Assembly: GCF_900566075.1 (NCBI RefSeq)
Contig: NZ_UPHU01000001.1
Location: 6,244,342 to 6,308,341 of the forward strand
DNA: 64,000 nt
Reading direction: 5' to 3'
DNA from: Mycobacterium pseudokansasii
GTDB lineage: Bacteria > Actinomycetota > Actinomycetes > Mycobacteriales > Mycobacteriaceae
Both the position numbers and the translations under genes were made by a program. This document shows positions 37,705 through 48,200 of the stretch, in pieces; the stretch's first letter is position 1, and every line of letters starts with the position of its first letter. The notes below the pieces were generated by a model. The model saw nothing but the letters and a program-made list of their open reading frames with translations, searched no databases and was not told the DNA's origin.

Positions 37705-39595
37705 TTATCCTGCCGGGCCGCTATGGCGGTGCCCGGTGGTCGCCGATCGCAGCGCTTCGGGGTCAAACCATTCCCCCATTCCATATTCACCGCGATGATG
37801 TGCAGTCATCCCATCGTGCTGCAGCGCATCGCCGTGACCGGAGACCATGTCAGCGATGCTGAATAACGATTCCGACCCGTCATCAAAGTAGTGGGAATGG
37901 TCATAGACCGGATCGCCGGTATATCCCGGCACTTCGGCTTTGAATCGGGTGGCCCCGAACCCGTCGACGGACGGGTCGGCGCCCAACCCCCCTAAGGTGG
38001 GACCGATGAGGCCGGGGCCGGTCACAGAACCAGGCGACCAGGTTACCGCATCTCCCGAAGCCGCCCCGACGTATAGACGCCCACCCGGAGACAGATGAAA
38101 ATCGGCCGCCGAATGCGCAAGGTCCGTCCCCGGCGAGCCCACCAGCACCACATCATCGGCATGCATCCCATATGCCGCCGCCGCATCCGACACCGTAGTC
38201 GATCCGTAAGAGTGCCCGACCACCGTCACATGTGACGGCACGTCCGCGTGGTGGGTTACCGCCAGGGCGTTCACATCGGCGGCCAGCGCCTGGCCCCCGG
38301 TACGGGCCATGTTCGGCTCGTACAGCCCCGGGTCTGCCACGGTGTTGGGCGCGTCGTAGCCCACCCACATCACCACCGCGGTTCGCTTTCCCCCGTCGGC
38401 TCGGCTGGACTCCTGGTACAGGCGCACCCCGTCGGGGTTGGAAAGCGTTCCCTCGCGAACTCCAGTGCCCAATCCCTTGACCAGTACTGCCGTGTGAGCC
38501 GCGGTATCGGGGTTGCCCATGGCGATCGCGGCAGCCCCCTCGCCGCCGAATGCCTCGGGTTGGTACTTCAACAGAAATACTTCCGGATGATTGTTCCGTT
38601 CATCCTTCGCCTTGGCAGAGGCGTTCAGCCCTTCTTGAGTGCGGCAGGCGTTGTTGTGACGTGTAATCGCCGCCGCGGGTAGCCCATACCTACCTGGATC
38701 GGCCACCACCTCGTTGACCGAAACACCGTACTTTTTGGCAACGTCTTCTACGCGATGAAGATCGTCGTTCATGACGGCCTGGTTAATCGGACTGCGGACA
38801 TCGACCGGGATTCCGTTGAGGTTCCCCAGCTCTGGTGGATGGTCAGCGATCAGTTGCCGTTGCTGCTCCGGACTCAGCGATTTCCACCACTTGTTGACCT
38901 CCTCAGCGCTGGTTCCAGGTGGCGGAATCTGAAGCGGTTCTTCAGGTTTCGGTGGTGATTCCGGAGCGTCGAAAGCCTGGATACCTGCCGGGTCATATCC
39001 ATCATTTCGCAACGTGTTCAGTGACTTCTGCAGGATGTCGGAGTAGCGGCTGCGGATCGATTGCAGTTGTCCCAGGGCGCTTTTGGTGTCTGCGATTGCC
39101 TGATCCTCAAGGGCAGAGATAAGTGCGTCGAGTGCCGCTCTATCCGCATTGGTGAGGTGGATATCCTTCTCGAGTTCGGCCGCTTGGCCGATCTCGTTGT
39201 CGAGCTGTTGCAGCTGGCCCTCCAGTGTCGCGATCTGCCCACTAGCTAGCCGACCGCTGCGCCTCGGCCAACGACGCCGCTATGGTTTCCAGATCGGCCC
39301 CGATCTTCGGCAACTGCAAGGACTGCGCGCCCAACGACTGAGCCACGCGCTGCACTTCGGCCGAGTCGTTGATCGGGTGGTCGCCGTTTTCCCGATTCCA
39401 CGCCGCCTCGAATCGGCGCCGCGCCTCGTCGAAGGCCGCACTGGACTCAGCGGTACAGCGACCCGCATCATGAAATGCCTGAGCTAAATCGGAAATCTGT
39501 GCGGGGCGCCCACTTTGGAGGCTGGAGTTGATCGCCCACGGATCACCGCCGGCCTCGCCGATCAACAGCGGAATGCTTATGTAGCGGAGCTGCAT
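37705..39595 (-). pseudogene. DUF1023 alpha/beta-hydrolase with N-terminal coiled coil, broken by a CTAG duplication
   Basis: The 5' frame (39595 to TAG at 39242) encodes 117 residues: a WXG-like helical start (QLRYISIPLLIGEAGGD) and helices ending SLAEAQRSAS. The 3' frame is open from about 39280 and has coiled coil GQIATLEGQLQQLDNEIGQA and LEKDIHLTNADRAALDALI. Then comes the DUF1023 hydrolase with nucleophile GHSYGS and GSPGTDLAHSA. Deleting one CTAG at 39242-39249 gives RSASGQIATLEG and a continuous protein of about 629 residues. The only start for the 3' frame alone would be TTG 39012 or weaker. It is coupled to the DUF2563 gene by overlapping ends. Confidence 0.75.
39242..39249. other. 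CTAG tandem duplication causing the hydrolase frameshift
   Basis: CTAGCTAG in the context CCA-CTAG-CTAG-CCG. On the coding strand CGG TCG GCT AGC TAG ends the frame. With one CTAG removed it reads CGG TCG GCT AGT GGG CAG ATC and continues into the coiled-coil/hydrolase frame. Second instance of the same event in this operon. Confidence 0.85.
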
Positions 39596-39891
39596 CGCAC
39601 CGCCCGCAACTCCGCGGCGTTGCGCTCATCCATCCCGGTGAACCCCTCCGCAGTTCGACGCGCATTGCCGCCGACCGCGGTGAGCACCCGTTGGTGGGCC
39701 TGCAGCGTCTTCACCTGCTGAGCGTGCGCCGAGGTGACCGCGCCGTGAAATGCCTCGGCTGCGGCAAACTCCCCGAACATTCCCGACACCACCGGTCCGC
39801 GCGACAGATGACCGACTCCGTCCTGGGCATGGTCGCCCGCACGGTGAGAATCACTGGCCCCCAGGTGCAACAATCCAGTGTCAACGAACAT
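39577..39891 (-). CDS. DUF2563-family protein
   Basis: 104 residues from ATG 39891; the longer frame overlaps the next gene and is rejected. It begins FVDTGLLHLGASDSHRAGDH and contains GMFGEFAAAEAFHGAV and DERNAAELRAVRCSSAT. Small helical WXG100-like proteins of this family are encoded before DUF1023 hydrolases in mycobacteria and may be their type VII targeting partner (inference). Overlaps the hydrolase start by 19 bases. Confidence 0.8.
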   Translation of the reverse strand: MFVDTGLLHLGASDSHRAGDHAQDGVGHLSRGPVVSGMFGEFAAAEAFHGAVTSAHAQQVKTLQAHQRVLTAVGGNARRTAEGFTGMDERNAAELRAVRCSSAT

Positions 39892-39985
39892 CGCCACCCC
39901 TTTTCGGAGAGCTTCGGACAGCATCGATGCCGGCTTGGCCCAGCAGTTGCGGGCCAGGCTAACGGCGGTGTACGTGCCGGTCAAT

Positions 39986-40495
39986 TCACAAGCTGCTCGC
40001 GCCATCGGCTGCGCCGTCGCCGTCGGCATCGCGCAGCCGGACGTCCCAATGCCCGTCCCCGTCGGTGTCGACATATGCGGTCACGCCTTGGTCCCCAGCA
40101 CAGAGCACCCGGTCGGCCGTCCCGTCACCGTCGGTATCGATCAATCGATCATCGAGCTGGCCATGCCCGTCGAAGTCGACCAGCGGACCACTGCTGTACT
40201 CGGCGCCGTCCAGCCCGAACCAGCGGAATTGTCCGCCGCGATCCACCGCAACCGCCCACGTCCCCGATCCGTCGTCGGTGAAGTAGCTCTCCGGTGTGCC
40301 GTCATTGTCGACATCCAGAACGGCATGATCGGCCCTCCCGTCGCCGTCGAAATCGGCCAGCGCATCGTCGGGCATCCCGTCGCCGTCCACATCCAGCCCG
40401 ATCGCATCGAAGCGGCCGTCGCCATCGAGATCGAGATCGTTGGCGCGATTCCAGATGTCCGCCGTGCCGTCGTCCCCGCCCACGCAATATTCCAC
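39986..40495 (-). CDS. Calcium-binding-repeat protein (Rv3906c-like)
   Basis: 169 residues from GTG 40495, equal to Rv3906c. It consists of repeated DxDGDG loops (DLDGDGRFDAIGLDVDGDG, DFDGDGRADHAVLDVDNDG, DTDGDGTADRVL, DTDGDGHWDVRLRD), typical of EF-hand-like or thrombospondin type-3 calcium sites. No signal peptide is seen. In M. tuberculosis it directly precedes the esxF operon; here four extra genes lie between. Possibly a calcium-binding secreted factor. Confidence 0.8.
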   Translation of the reverse strand: MEYCVGGDDGTADIWNRANDLDLDGDGRFDAIGLDVDGDGMPDDALADFDGDGRADHAVLDVDNDGTPESYFTDDGSGTWAVAVDRGGQFRWFGLDGAEYSSGPLVDFDGHGQLDDRLIDTDGDGTADRVLCAGDQGVTAYVDTDGDGHWDVRLRDADGDGAADGASSL

Positions 40496-40519
40496 AACCG
40501 TTCTGACGCAACGCCCGAG

Positions 40520-41962
40520 CTAGGGGTTCCCGCGGGATTTCCACCAGGCCAACAGTTCGGCGGTCGCTTCCTCGGTGCTCAGCGGCCCCCGGTCCAGCCG
40601 CAGCTCCTTGAGATAGCGCCACGCCTCACCAACCAGCGGACCCGCCGGAATATCAAGCAACCTCATGATCTCGTTGCCGTCGAGATCCGGGCGCACCCGG
40701 GCCAAATCTTCCTGGGCGGCCAGCTCGGCAATGCGCTGCTCCAGCCGGTCATAGCTGGCCTGCAGCCGCGCGGCGCGGCGCTGGTTGCGGGTGGTGCAGT
40801 CGGCGCGCACCAGCTTGTGCAGCCGCGGCAACAGCGGCCCGGCGTCGGTCACATAGCGCCGCACCGCCGAATCGGTCCACTTACCGTCGCCGTAACCGTG
40901 AAACCGCAGATGCAAATACACCAGCTGGGACACATCGTCGATCATCTGTTTGGAGTACTTCAGCGACCGCATCCGCTTGCGAACCATCTTGGCGCCCACC
41001 ACTTCGTGGTGATGGAAGCTGACACCGCCGTTCGGCTCGTGGCGGCGGGTACCGGGCTTGCCGATGTCGTGCAGCAGCGCCGCCCAGCGCAGCACCAGAT
41101 CCGGGCCGTCATCTTCCAGGGCCATCGCCTGGCGCAAGACGGTCAGCGAATGCTGATAGACGTCCTTGTGCTGGTGGTGTTCGTCGATGGCCATCCGCAT
41201 GCGGCCAATCTCGGGTAACACCACCTCACCCATCCCGGTTTGCACCATCAGATCGATGCCGGCCACCGGATCATCGCCGAGCAGCAGCTTGTCCAGCTCG
41301 GCAGCCACCCGTTCGGCACTGATCCGGCCCAGCTGCGGGGCCATCTCTTCGATCGCCGTCCGCACCCGCGGGGCGACGGTGAAGCCGAGCTGCGAGACGA
41401 AGCGGGCCGCGCGCAGCATCCGCAACGGGTCGTCACCGAAGGACACCGACGGCGCCATCGGAGTATCGAGCTTCTTGTCCCGCAGCGCCGCCAAACCGCC
41501 CAGCGGATCAAGGAACTCACCCGGCCCATTGGACGTGACCCGCACCGCCATGGCATTCACGGTGAAGTCGCGACGCACCAAGTCGTCATCGAGGCGATCG
41601 CCGAACCGCACCTCCGGGTGCCGCGTCACCTGGTCATAGCTCTCGGCGCGGAACGTGGTGATCTCCAGCCGGTAGTCGCTCTTACCGACACCAACGGTGC
41701 CGAACTCGATACCGGTGTCCCAGACCGCATCGGCGAACGGCCGCACGATTGTCTGCACCTGTTCCGGGTGGGCGTCGGTGGTGAAATCCAGGTCGGGGCT
41801 CAACCGGCCCAGCAGCGCATCGCGCACCGAACCGCCCACCAGATACAACTGGTGGCCCGCACCGGCGAATGCCGACCCGAGTTCGACAAGCACGGCAGCG
41901 TGCCGATTGAGGGCGACCGCGGCCGCGGTCAGCAGGTCGGCATCCTGGACGGTTTCGGGCAC
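40520..41962 (-). CDS. pcnA: PcnA, CCA-adding tRNA nucleotidyltransferase
   Basis: 480 residues, as in Rv3907c. The nucleotidyltransferase head has GGSVRDALLGRLSPDLDF (DxD metal ligands) near residue 44. It has RFGDRLDDDLVRRDFTVNAM and the RMLRAARF neck, and an HD-type HDIGKPGTRR motif near residue 290. It adds or repairs the 3'-CCA of tRNAs. GTG start. Divergent from mutT4 with a 154-base shared promoter region. Confidence 0.95.
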   Translation of the reverse strand: MPETVQDADLLTAAAVALNRHAAVLVELGSAFAGAGHQLYLVGGSVRDALLGRLSPDLDFTTDAHPEQVQTIVRPFADAVWDTGIEFGTVGVGKSDYRLEITTFRAESYDQVTRHPEVRFGDRLDDDLVRRDFTVNAMAVRVTSNGPGEFLDPLGGLAALRDKKLDTPMAPSVSFGDDPLRMLRAARFVSQLGFTVAPRVRTAIEEMAPQLGRISAERVAAELDKLLLGDDPVAGIDLMVQTGMGEVVLPEIGRMRMAIDEHHQHKDVYQHSLTVLRQAMALEDDGPDLVLRWAALLHDIGKPGTRRHEPNGGVSFHHHEVVGAKMVRKRMRSLKYSKQMIDDVSQLVYLHLRFHGYGDGKWTDSAVRRYVTDAGPLLPRLHKLVRADCTTRNQRRAARLQASYDRLEQRIAELAAQEDLARVRPDLDGNEIMRLLDIPAGPLVGEAWRYLKELRLDRGPLSTEEATAELLAWWKSRGNP

Positions 41963-42116
41963 GTTCGATCAGCCTAATGGGAGTCACCCGCCGGATCTGA
42001 ACGGGCCAGAATGGCCCGCGGTCGCACCACTGCGAGTTACCTGCCTTGCGGGATGATATGGCTCCCGACGGCGAGTACATCCGGATGACCAGCCCGTGCC
42101 AGCTAATATCGCTTGG

Positions 42117-42857
42117 GTGTCGCAGGGCGAACAAGCCAAACCACGTCGACGCCGCGGCCGGCGCCGCGGTCGTGGCGTTGCGGGTTCTGCCGAAAATGCT
42201 AAGGACACCCACGCGGCCGGCAACGGCGCCCCCACACCGTCATCGGCAAAACCGGCCCGGCCGCGCTCGCGTCGCGGCCGTCCGGACCGGCTGCGCACGG
42301 TGCACGAGACCTCCGCCGGCGGACTGGTCATCGACGGTATCGACGGGCCGCGCGATGAGCAGGTCGCGGCGCTGATTGGCCGCATCGACCGGCGCGGACG
42401 CATGCTGTGGTCGCTGCCCAAAGGTCACATCGAGCTCGGCGAGACCGCCGAACAGACCGCGATCCGCGAGGTCGCCGAGGAAACCGGAATCCGTGGCAGC
42501 GTGCTGGCCGCGCTGGGTCGCATCGACTATTGGTTCGTCACCGATGGCCGCCGGGTGCACAAGACCGTGCATCACTATTTGATGCGCTTCCTGGGCGGCG
42601 AGCTCTGCGATGAGGATCTCGAAGTCGCCGAGGTGGCATGGGTGCCGATCCGGGAACTGCCGTCCCGGCTGGCCTACGCCGACGAACGCCGCTTGGCCGA
42701 GGTGGCCGACGAACTGATCGACAAGTTGCAGACCGACGGACCGGCCGCACTTCCGCCGCTTCCGCCGACCTCGCCAAGGCGACGGCCGCAGACCCACTCC
42801 CGCACCCGGCACGCCGACGGATCGCCGCCGAGCCGAAAGAACTCTCACGGGCCGTGA
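42117..42857 (+). CDS. mutT4: MutT4, Nudix hydrolase
   Basis: 246 residues from GTG 42117 (Rv3908: 248), preferred over the upstream ATG at 42096. The basic N-terminal tail ([10 protein letters not shown]) comes before the Nudix fold. The Nudix box begins [20 protein letters not shown] near residue 103 and continues TGI. It may sanitise damaged nucleotides. It overlaps the next gene by four bases (GTGA), so they are co-translated. Confidence 0.94.
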   Translation: MSQGEQAKPRRRRGRRRGRGVAGSAENAKDTHAAGNGAPTPSSAKPARPRSRRGRPDRLRTVHETSAGGLVIDGIDGPRDEQVAALIGRIDRRGRMLWSLPKGHIELGETAEQTAIREVAEETGIRGSVLAALGRIDYWFVTDGRRVHKTVHHYLMRFLGGELCDEDLEVAEVAWVPIRELPSRLAYADERRLAEVADELIDKLQTDGPAALPPLPPTSPRRRPQTHSRTRHADGSPPSRKNSHGP

Positions 42858-45247
42858 CTGCGTTGCGAGTGCCTTGGGCCGGTTTGTGGCGCCTCCCCGC
42901 AGTCATCGGCATCGTGGCCGGTTTCGCGGCGGTGCTCAACGTACCGCGCGCGACCGCGGGTGAACCCAGCCCCACGCCATTCGTGCAGGTCCGTATCGAC
43001 AAAGTGACCCCGGACGTCGTCACCACCACCAGCGACCCGGTGGTCACCGTCAGCGGCACGGTGACCAACATCGGTGACCGGCCGGTCCGTGAGGTGATGG
43101 TTCGGCTCGAGCATGCCGCGGCCGTCGCTTCGTCGGCGGCGTTGCGCACCTCGCTCGACGGCAGCACCGACCAGTACCAGCCGGCCGCGGACTTCCTCAC
43201 GGTCGCCCCGGAACTGCAGCGCGGACAGGCGGCGGGGTTTACCTTGTCGGCTCCGCTGCGCTCGCTGACCAAGCCGTCGTTGACGATCGACCAGCCGGGC
43301 ATCTTCCCGATCCTGGTCAACGTCAACGGAACGCCCGACTACGGGGCGCCCGCACGCCTCGACAACGCCCGGTTCCTGCTGCCCGTGGTGGGCGTGCCGC
43401 CCGACCGGGCAGCCGATTTCGACTCCGCCGTGGCGCCGGAGACCGCTAAACCGGTGTGGATCACCATGCTCTGGCCGCTGGCCGACCGGCCCCGGCTGGC
43501 CCCCGGCGTTCCCGGCGGCACCATTCCGGTCCGCCTCGTCGACGACGACCTGGCGAACTCGCTGGCCAACGGCGGCCGACTCGACACCCTGCTGTCCGCA
43601 GCCGAGCTCGCCACCAGTCGCGACGTCGACCCCGAGGGCGCCGTCACCCGTGCGCTGTGTCTGGCCGTCGACCCGGATCTGCTCGTCACCGTCAACGCAA
43701 TGACCGCCGGCTATGTCGTGTCCGACTCGTCCGACGGCCCCGGACAGCTGCCCGGTACCCCCACCCACCCGGGAACCGGCCAAACCGCGGCCACCATCTG
43801 GCTGAACCGGCTACGCACGCTGGCTCACCGCAGCTGCGTGGCGCCGTTGCCGTACTCCCAGGCCGACCTGGACGCCCTGCAGCGGGTCAACGATGCCGGC
43901 TTGAGCACGATCGCTACCGTGAGCGCCGCCGACATCGTCGACAAGATTCTCGACGTCAACTCCGTACGGGGCGCAACGCTGATGCCCGACGGGCCGTTGA
44001 CCAACCGCGCAGTCGACTTGCTCAGCGCCTACAACGGCATGGTTACGATCGCGGCCGCCGACTTTTCCGCCCCCGACGCCGCTCAAGGCAGCTCCGCCAA
44101 CGCCGACATCACGGCGCGGCGGCTGTCCCCGCAACTGGTTGCCGCGCCGTTCGACCCGGCCGTCGGCGCCGCCTTGGCCGCGGCGGGCGCCAACCCGAGC
44201 ACTCCCACCTACCTGGACTCTTCGTTGTCGGTCCACATCAGCCACGACTCGGCCACCGCCCGCCGCCAGGACGCCCTGGGCGCGGTGCTGTGGCGCAGTC
44301 TGTCCCCGGACGCCGCGCCGCGTACCCAGATCCTGGTGCCGCCGGCGACGTGGAACCTGCAGGGTGACGACGCGCAGTCCATCCTGACCGCACTGGCCAC
44401 CACCATCCACGCCGGGTTGGCGGTGCCGCGTCCACTGCCAGCACTGATCGCCGACGCGGCGGCCCACACCGAGCCGCCGCAGCCCCTGGGCGCCGAGGCC
44501 AACCCCGCCACCGCCCGCGGCCGGTTCAGTGACGACATCACCGCGCAGATCGCCGGCCAAGTCGGCCGATTGTGGAAGCTCACCGCGGCGCTGACCACCG
44601 ATGACCGCACCGGGCTGACCGGTGTGCAATACACCGCGCCGCTTCGCGAGGACATGCTGCGGGCGCTGAGCCAGTCGGTACCGCCAGACACCCGCAACGG
44701 CCTGGCCCAGCAGCGGCTGGCGGTGGTCGGCAACACCATCAACGACTTCTTCGGTGCGGTCACCATCGTCAACCCTGGCGGCTCCTACACCCTGGCCACC
44801 GAACACAGTCCGCTTCCCCTGGCGCTGCACAACGGTCTGGCCGTACCCATCCGGGTCAAGCTGCACGTCGATGCTCCGCCCGGCATGACGGTCACCGACG
44901 TCGGCCAAATCGAGCTGCCGCCCGGGTATCTGCCGCTGCGAGTACCTATCGAAGTCAACTTCACCCAGCGGGTCGCCATCGACGTGACCCTCAAGACACC
45001 CGACGGCATGGCGCTGGGCGAGCCGGTGCGCTTGTCGGTGCACTCCAACGCCTACGGCAAGGTGCTGTTCGCCATCACGCTCACCGCCGCTGCGGTACTG
45101 GTGGCACTGGCCGGACGGCGGCTTTGGCACCGGTTCCGCGGCCAGCCCGACCCCGCCGACCTGGACCGCCCCGACCCGCCGCCGGGCAAGCACACCCAAC
45201 AACATGGTGCGCTGGACCGTCGGGTCGAAGAAGAGCACCGGGTATGA
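42854..45247 (+). CDS. Membrane-anchored DUF6049-type protein upstream of murJ (Rv3909-like)
   Basis: 797 residues from GTG 42854 overlapping the mutT4 stop (Rv3909: 802). The open frame upstream is a shadow of mutT4. It has a signal peptide ([20 protein letters not shown]), a large extracytoplasmic region (Ig-like beta domains at both ends), and a C-terminal membrane helix ([17 protein letters not shown]) before a basic cytosolic tail. It is conserved next to murJ in actinobacteria, so a role in cell envelope assembly is likely but not established. ATGA overlap with murJ. Confidence 0.88.
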   Translation: MTALRVPWAGLWRLPAVIGIVAGFAAVLNVPRATAGEPSPTPFVQVRIDKVTPDVVTTTSDPVVTVSGTVTNIGDRPVREVMVRLEHAAAVASSAALRTSLDGSTDQYQPAADFLTVAPELQRGQAAGFTLSAPLRSLTKPSLTIDQPGIFPILVNVNGTPDYGAPARLDNARFLLPVVGVPPDRAADFDSAVAPETAKPVWITMLWPLADRPRLAPGVPGGTIPVRLVDDDLANSLANGGRLDTLLSAAELATSRDVDPEGAVTRALCLAVDPDLLVTVNAMTAGYVVSDSSDGPGQLPGTPTHPGTGQTAATIWLNRLRTLAHRSCVAPLPYSQADLDALQRVNDAGLSTIATVSAADIVDKILDVNSVRGATLMPDGPLTNRAVDLLSAYNGMVTIAAADFSAPDAAQGSSANADITARRLSPQLVAAPFDPAVGAALAAAGANPSTPTYLDSSLSVHISHDSATARRQDALGAVLWRSLSPDAAPRTQILVPPATWNLQGDDAQSILTALATTIHAGLAVPRPLPALIADAAAHTEPPQPLGAEANPATARGRFSDDITAQIAGQVGRLWKLTAALTTDDRTGLTGVQYTAPLREDMLRALSQSVPPDTRNGLAQQRLAVVGNTINDFFGAVTIVNPGGSYTLATEHSPLPLALHNGLAVPIRVKLHVDAPPGMTVTDVGQIELPPGYLPLRVPIEVNFTQRVAIDVTLKTPDGMALGEPVRLSVHSNAYGKVLFAITLTAAAVLVALAGRRLWHRFRGQPDPADLDRPDPPPGKHTQQHGALDRRVEEEHRV

Positions 45248-48200
45248 AAGCGGCGCCGCGGCGGATACAACCAGTGCCGCAGCGGATACCGGCGCCCCGC
45301 CGCATCGAGCGCCGCGCTGAACTATCCGATGCCGCCCTGGTGTCACGGTCATGGGGAATGGCCTTCGCGACGCTGATCAGCCGGCTCACCGGGTTCGCCC
45401 GCATCGTGCTGCTGGCCGCGATCCTGGGCGCCGCGCTGTCCAGCTCGTTCTCGGTGGCCAACCAACTGCCCAACCTGGTCGCCGCGCTGGTCCTGGAAGC
45501 CACCTTCACCGCGATCTTCGTGCCGGTGCTGGCCCGTGCCGAGCAGGACGACCCCGACGGCGGCGCCGCGTTCGTGCGCCGACTGGTGACGTTGGCCACC
45601 ACGCTGCTGCTGTTGGCCACCGCATTGTCGGTCGCCGCCGCGCCGCTGCTGGTGCGGCTGATGCTGGGCCGCAACCCGCAAGTCAACGAGCCACTGACCA
45701 CCGCCTTCGCCTACCTGCTACTCCCCCAGGTTCTCGTCTACGGCCTGTCGTCGGTGTTCATGGCGATCCTGAACACCCGCAACGTGTTCGGGCCGCCGGC
45801 GTGGGCGCCCGTCGTCAATAACGTGGTTGCCATCGCGACCCTGGGGGTGTATCTGGCGGTCCCCGGTGAGCTGTCGGTCGATCCGGTCAAGATGGGCAAC
45901 CCGAAGCTGTTGGTGCTGGGAATCGGCACCACGTTGGGGGTGTTCGCCCAAACCGCCGTGCTGCTGGTGGCGATTGGGCGCGAGCACGTCAGCCTGCGGC
46001 CGCTGTGGGGAATCGACCAGCGGCTCAAGCGTTTTGGCGCGATGGCGGCCGCGATGGTGCTGTATGTGCTGATCAGTCAGCTCGGTCTGGTCGTCGGCAA
46101 CCAGATCGCCAGCACCGCAGCGGCGTCCGGCCCGGCGATCTACAACTACACCTGGCTGGTGCTGATGCTGCCGTTCGGCATGATCGGCGTGACCGTGCTG
46201 ACCGTGGTCATGCCGCGGCTGAGCCGCAACGCCGCCGCTGACGACATCCCGGCCGTGCTCGCTGACCTGTCGCTGGCCACCCGGCTGACCATGATCACGC
46301 TGATTCCCGCGGTGGCGTTCATGACCGTCGGCGGGCCGGCGATCGGCACCGCGTTGTTCGCCTACGGACACTTCGGTCAAGTCGACGCCGGATACCTGGG
46401 CGCCGCGATCGCGTTGTCGGCGTTCACCTTGATTCCCTACGGGCTGGTGCTGCTGCAACTGCGGGTGTTCTACGCCCGCGAGCAACCCTGGACCCCGATC
46501 GTCATCATCGTGGTCATCACCGGCGTCAAGATCGTCGCCTCGCTGCTGGCCCCGCACGTCACCGATGACCGTGAATTGGTTGCCGGCTATCTGGGCCTGG
46601 CCAACGGCCTCGGTTTCCTGGCCGGCGCGACGGTCGGCTACTACCTGCTGCGACGGGCGCTACGGCCCGGCGGCGGCCAGCTGATCGGCGCCCACGAGGG
46701 GCACACCATCCTGGTGACGACCGCCGCCTCGTTGCTGGCCGGCCTGCTCGCCCATGTCGCGGATCGGCTGCTCGGCCTGGCTCAGTTGACCGCCCACGGC
46801 GGTGGGGCCGGTTCGCTGCTGCGGCTACTCATCCTGGCGCTGATCATGGTGCCGATTCTGGCCGCGATCATGCTCGGCGCACAGGTCCCGGAGGCACAGG
46901 CGGCGCTTCGGGCGATCCAGCATCGCCTCGGCGTTCGGCCCGGCAAACCGGGTCGGCGCGAGGTCACTGCGTTGGATCGATCGTCTGGCCGTTACCGCGT
47001 CACGTACCCTGAGCAAAGAATGTCGTCCCCGCCGGGGGAAAGTGCGGTCCATCAGCCGATCCGGCGCAGCCCTCCGGCAATCAGAGCCGGGATAGCGAAA
47101 GGACCGGAGGTGACCGACCGCCCATCGGACAGCGCCGCCTCGTCCGACGCCGTCTCCGGCACCGACCTACCGCGGCCGGTTGCCGACGATTTTCAGCCCG
47201 ACATTCCCGCAGACGCCGATCAGGGTGCCGAGTCGCGGCCCCGCCGGCCCGATCGGCTCAACGGCGACGCCGACACCCGCGGGCCTATTCCGTTCGATGC
47301 GCCTCGCGAGCGTGGTCCGGAACCGTCAGTGCCGCGCGACGACGTCAACCTGGTTCCGGGTGCCCGCATTGCCAACGGCCGCTACCGGCTGCTGATCTTC
47401 CACGGCGGCACACCGCATCTGCGGTTCTGGCAGGCGCTAGACACCGCGCTGGATCGCCAGGTGGCGTTGACGTTCGTCGACCCCGAGGGGGCCTTGCCCG
47501 AGGAGGTCCGCCAGGGAATCCTGGCCCGCACGCTGCGGCTGAGCCGCATCGATAAACCCGGTATCGCGCGGGTGCTCGACGTCCTGCACACCGGCGCGGG
47601 CGGCCTGGTGGTCGCCGAATGGATCCGTGGTGGTTCGCTGCGTGAGGTTGCCGACACCGCGCCGTCGCCGGTCGGGGCTATCCGGGCGATGCAATCGCTG
47701 GCTGCGGCCGCCGATGCGGCCCATCGCGCCGGGGTGGCCCTGTCGATCGACCATCCCAGCCGGGTGCGCGTCAGCATCGAAGGCGACGTGGTGCTGGCCT
47801 ACCCGGCCACCATGCCCGACGCCAACCCGCACGACGACATACGAGGGATCGGCGCCGCACTGTATGCCCTGCTGGTCAACCAGTGGCCACTAGCGGAGTC
47901 CGGGAGCCGCAGCGGGTTTCCCCCGGCCGAACGGGACGCGTCCGGTGCACCTGTCGAACCGACCGTCGTCGACCGCGACATTCCGTTTCAGATTTCCGCC
48001 GTTGCCGTACGGTCGGTACAGGAAGACGGCGGAATACGCAGTGCGTCAACGCTTTTGAACCTGCTGCAGCAGGCGACTGCGGTGGCCGACCGCACCGAGG
48101 TGCTCGGTCCCGTCGAGCCGGCGCCGCCGGCGTCGGTGCGCCGCTCGGCCGCGGAGGACAGCGCAGCCTATGCCCGGCGTCGCCGCAACCTGCTCATCGG

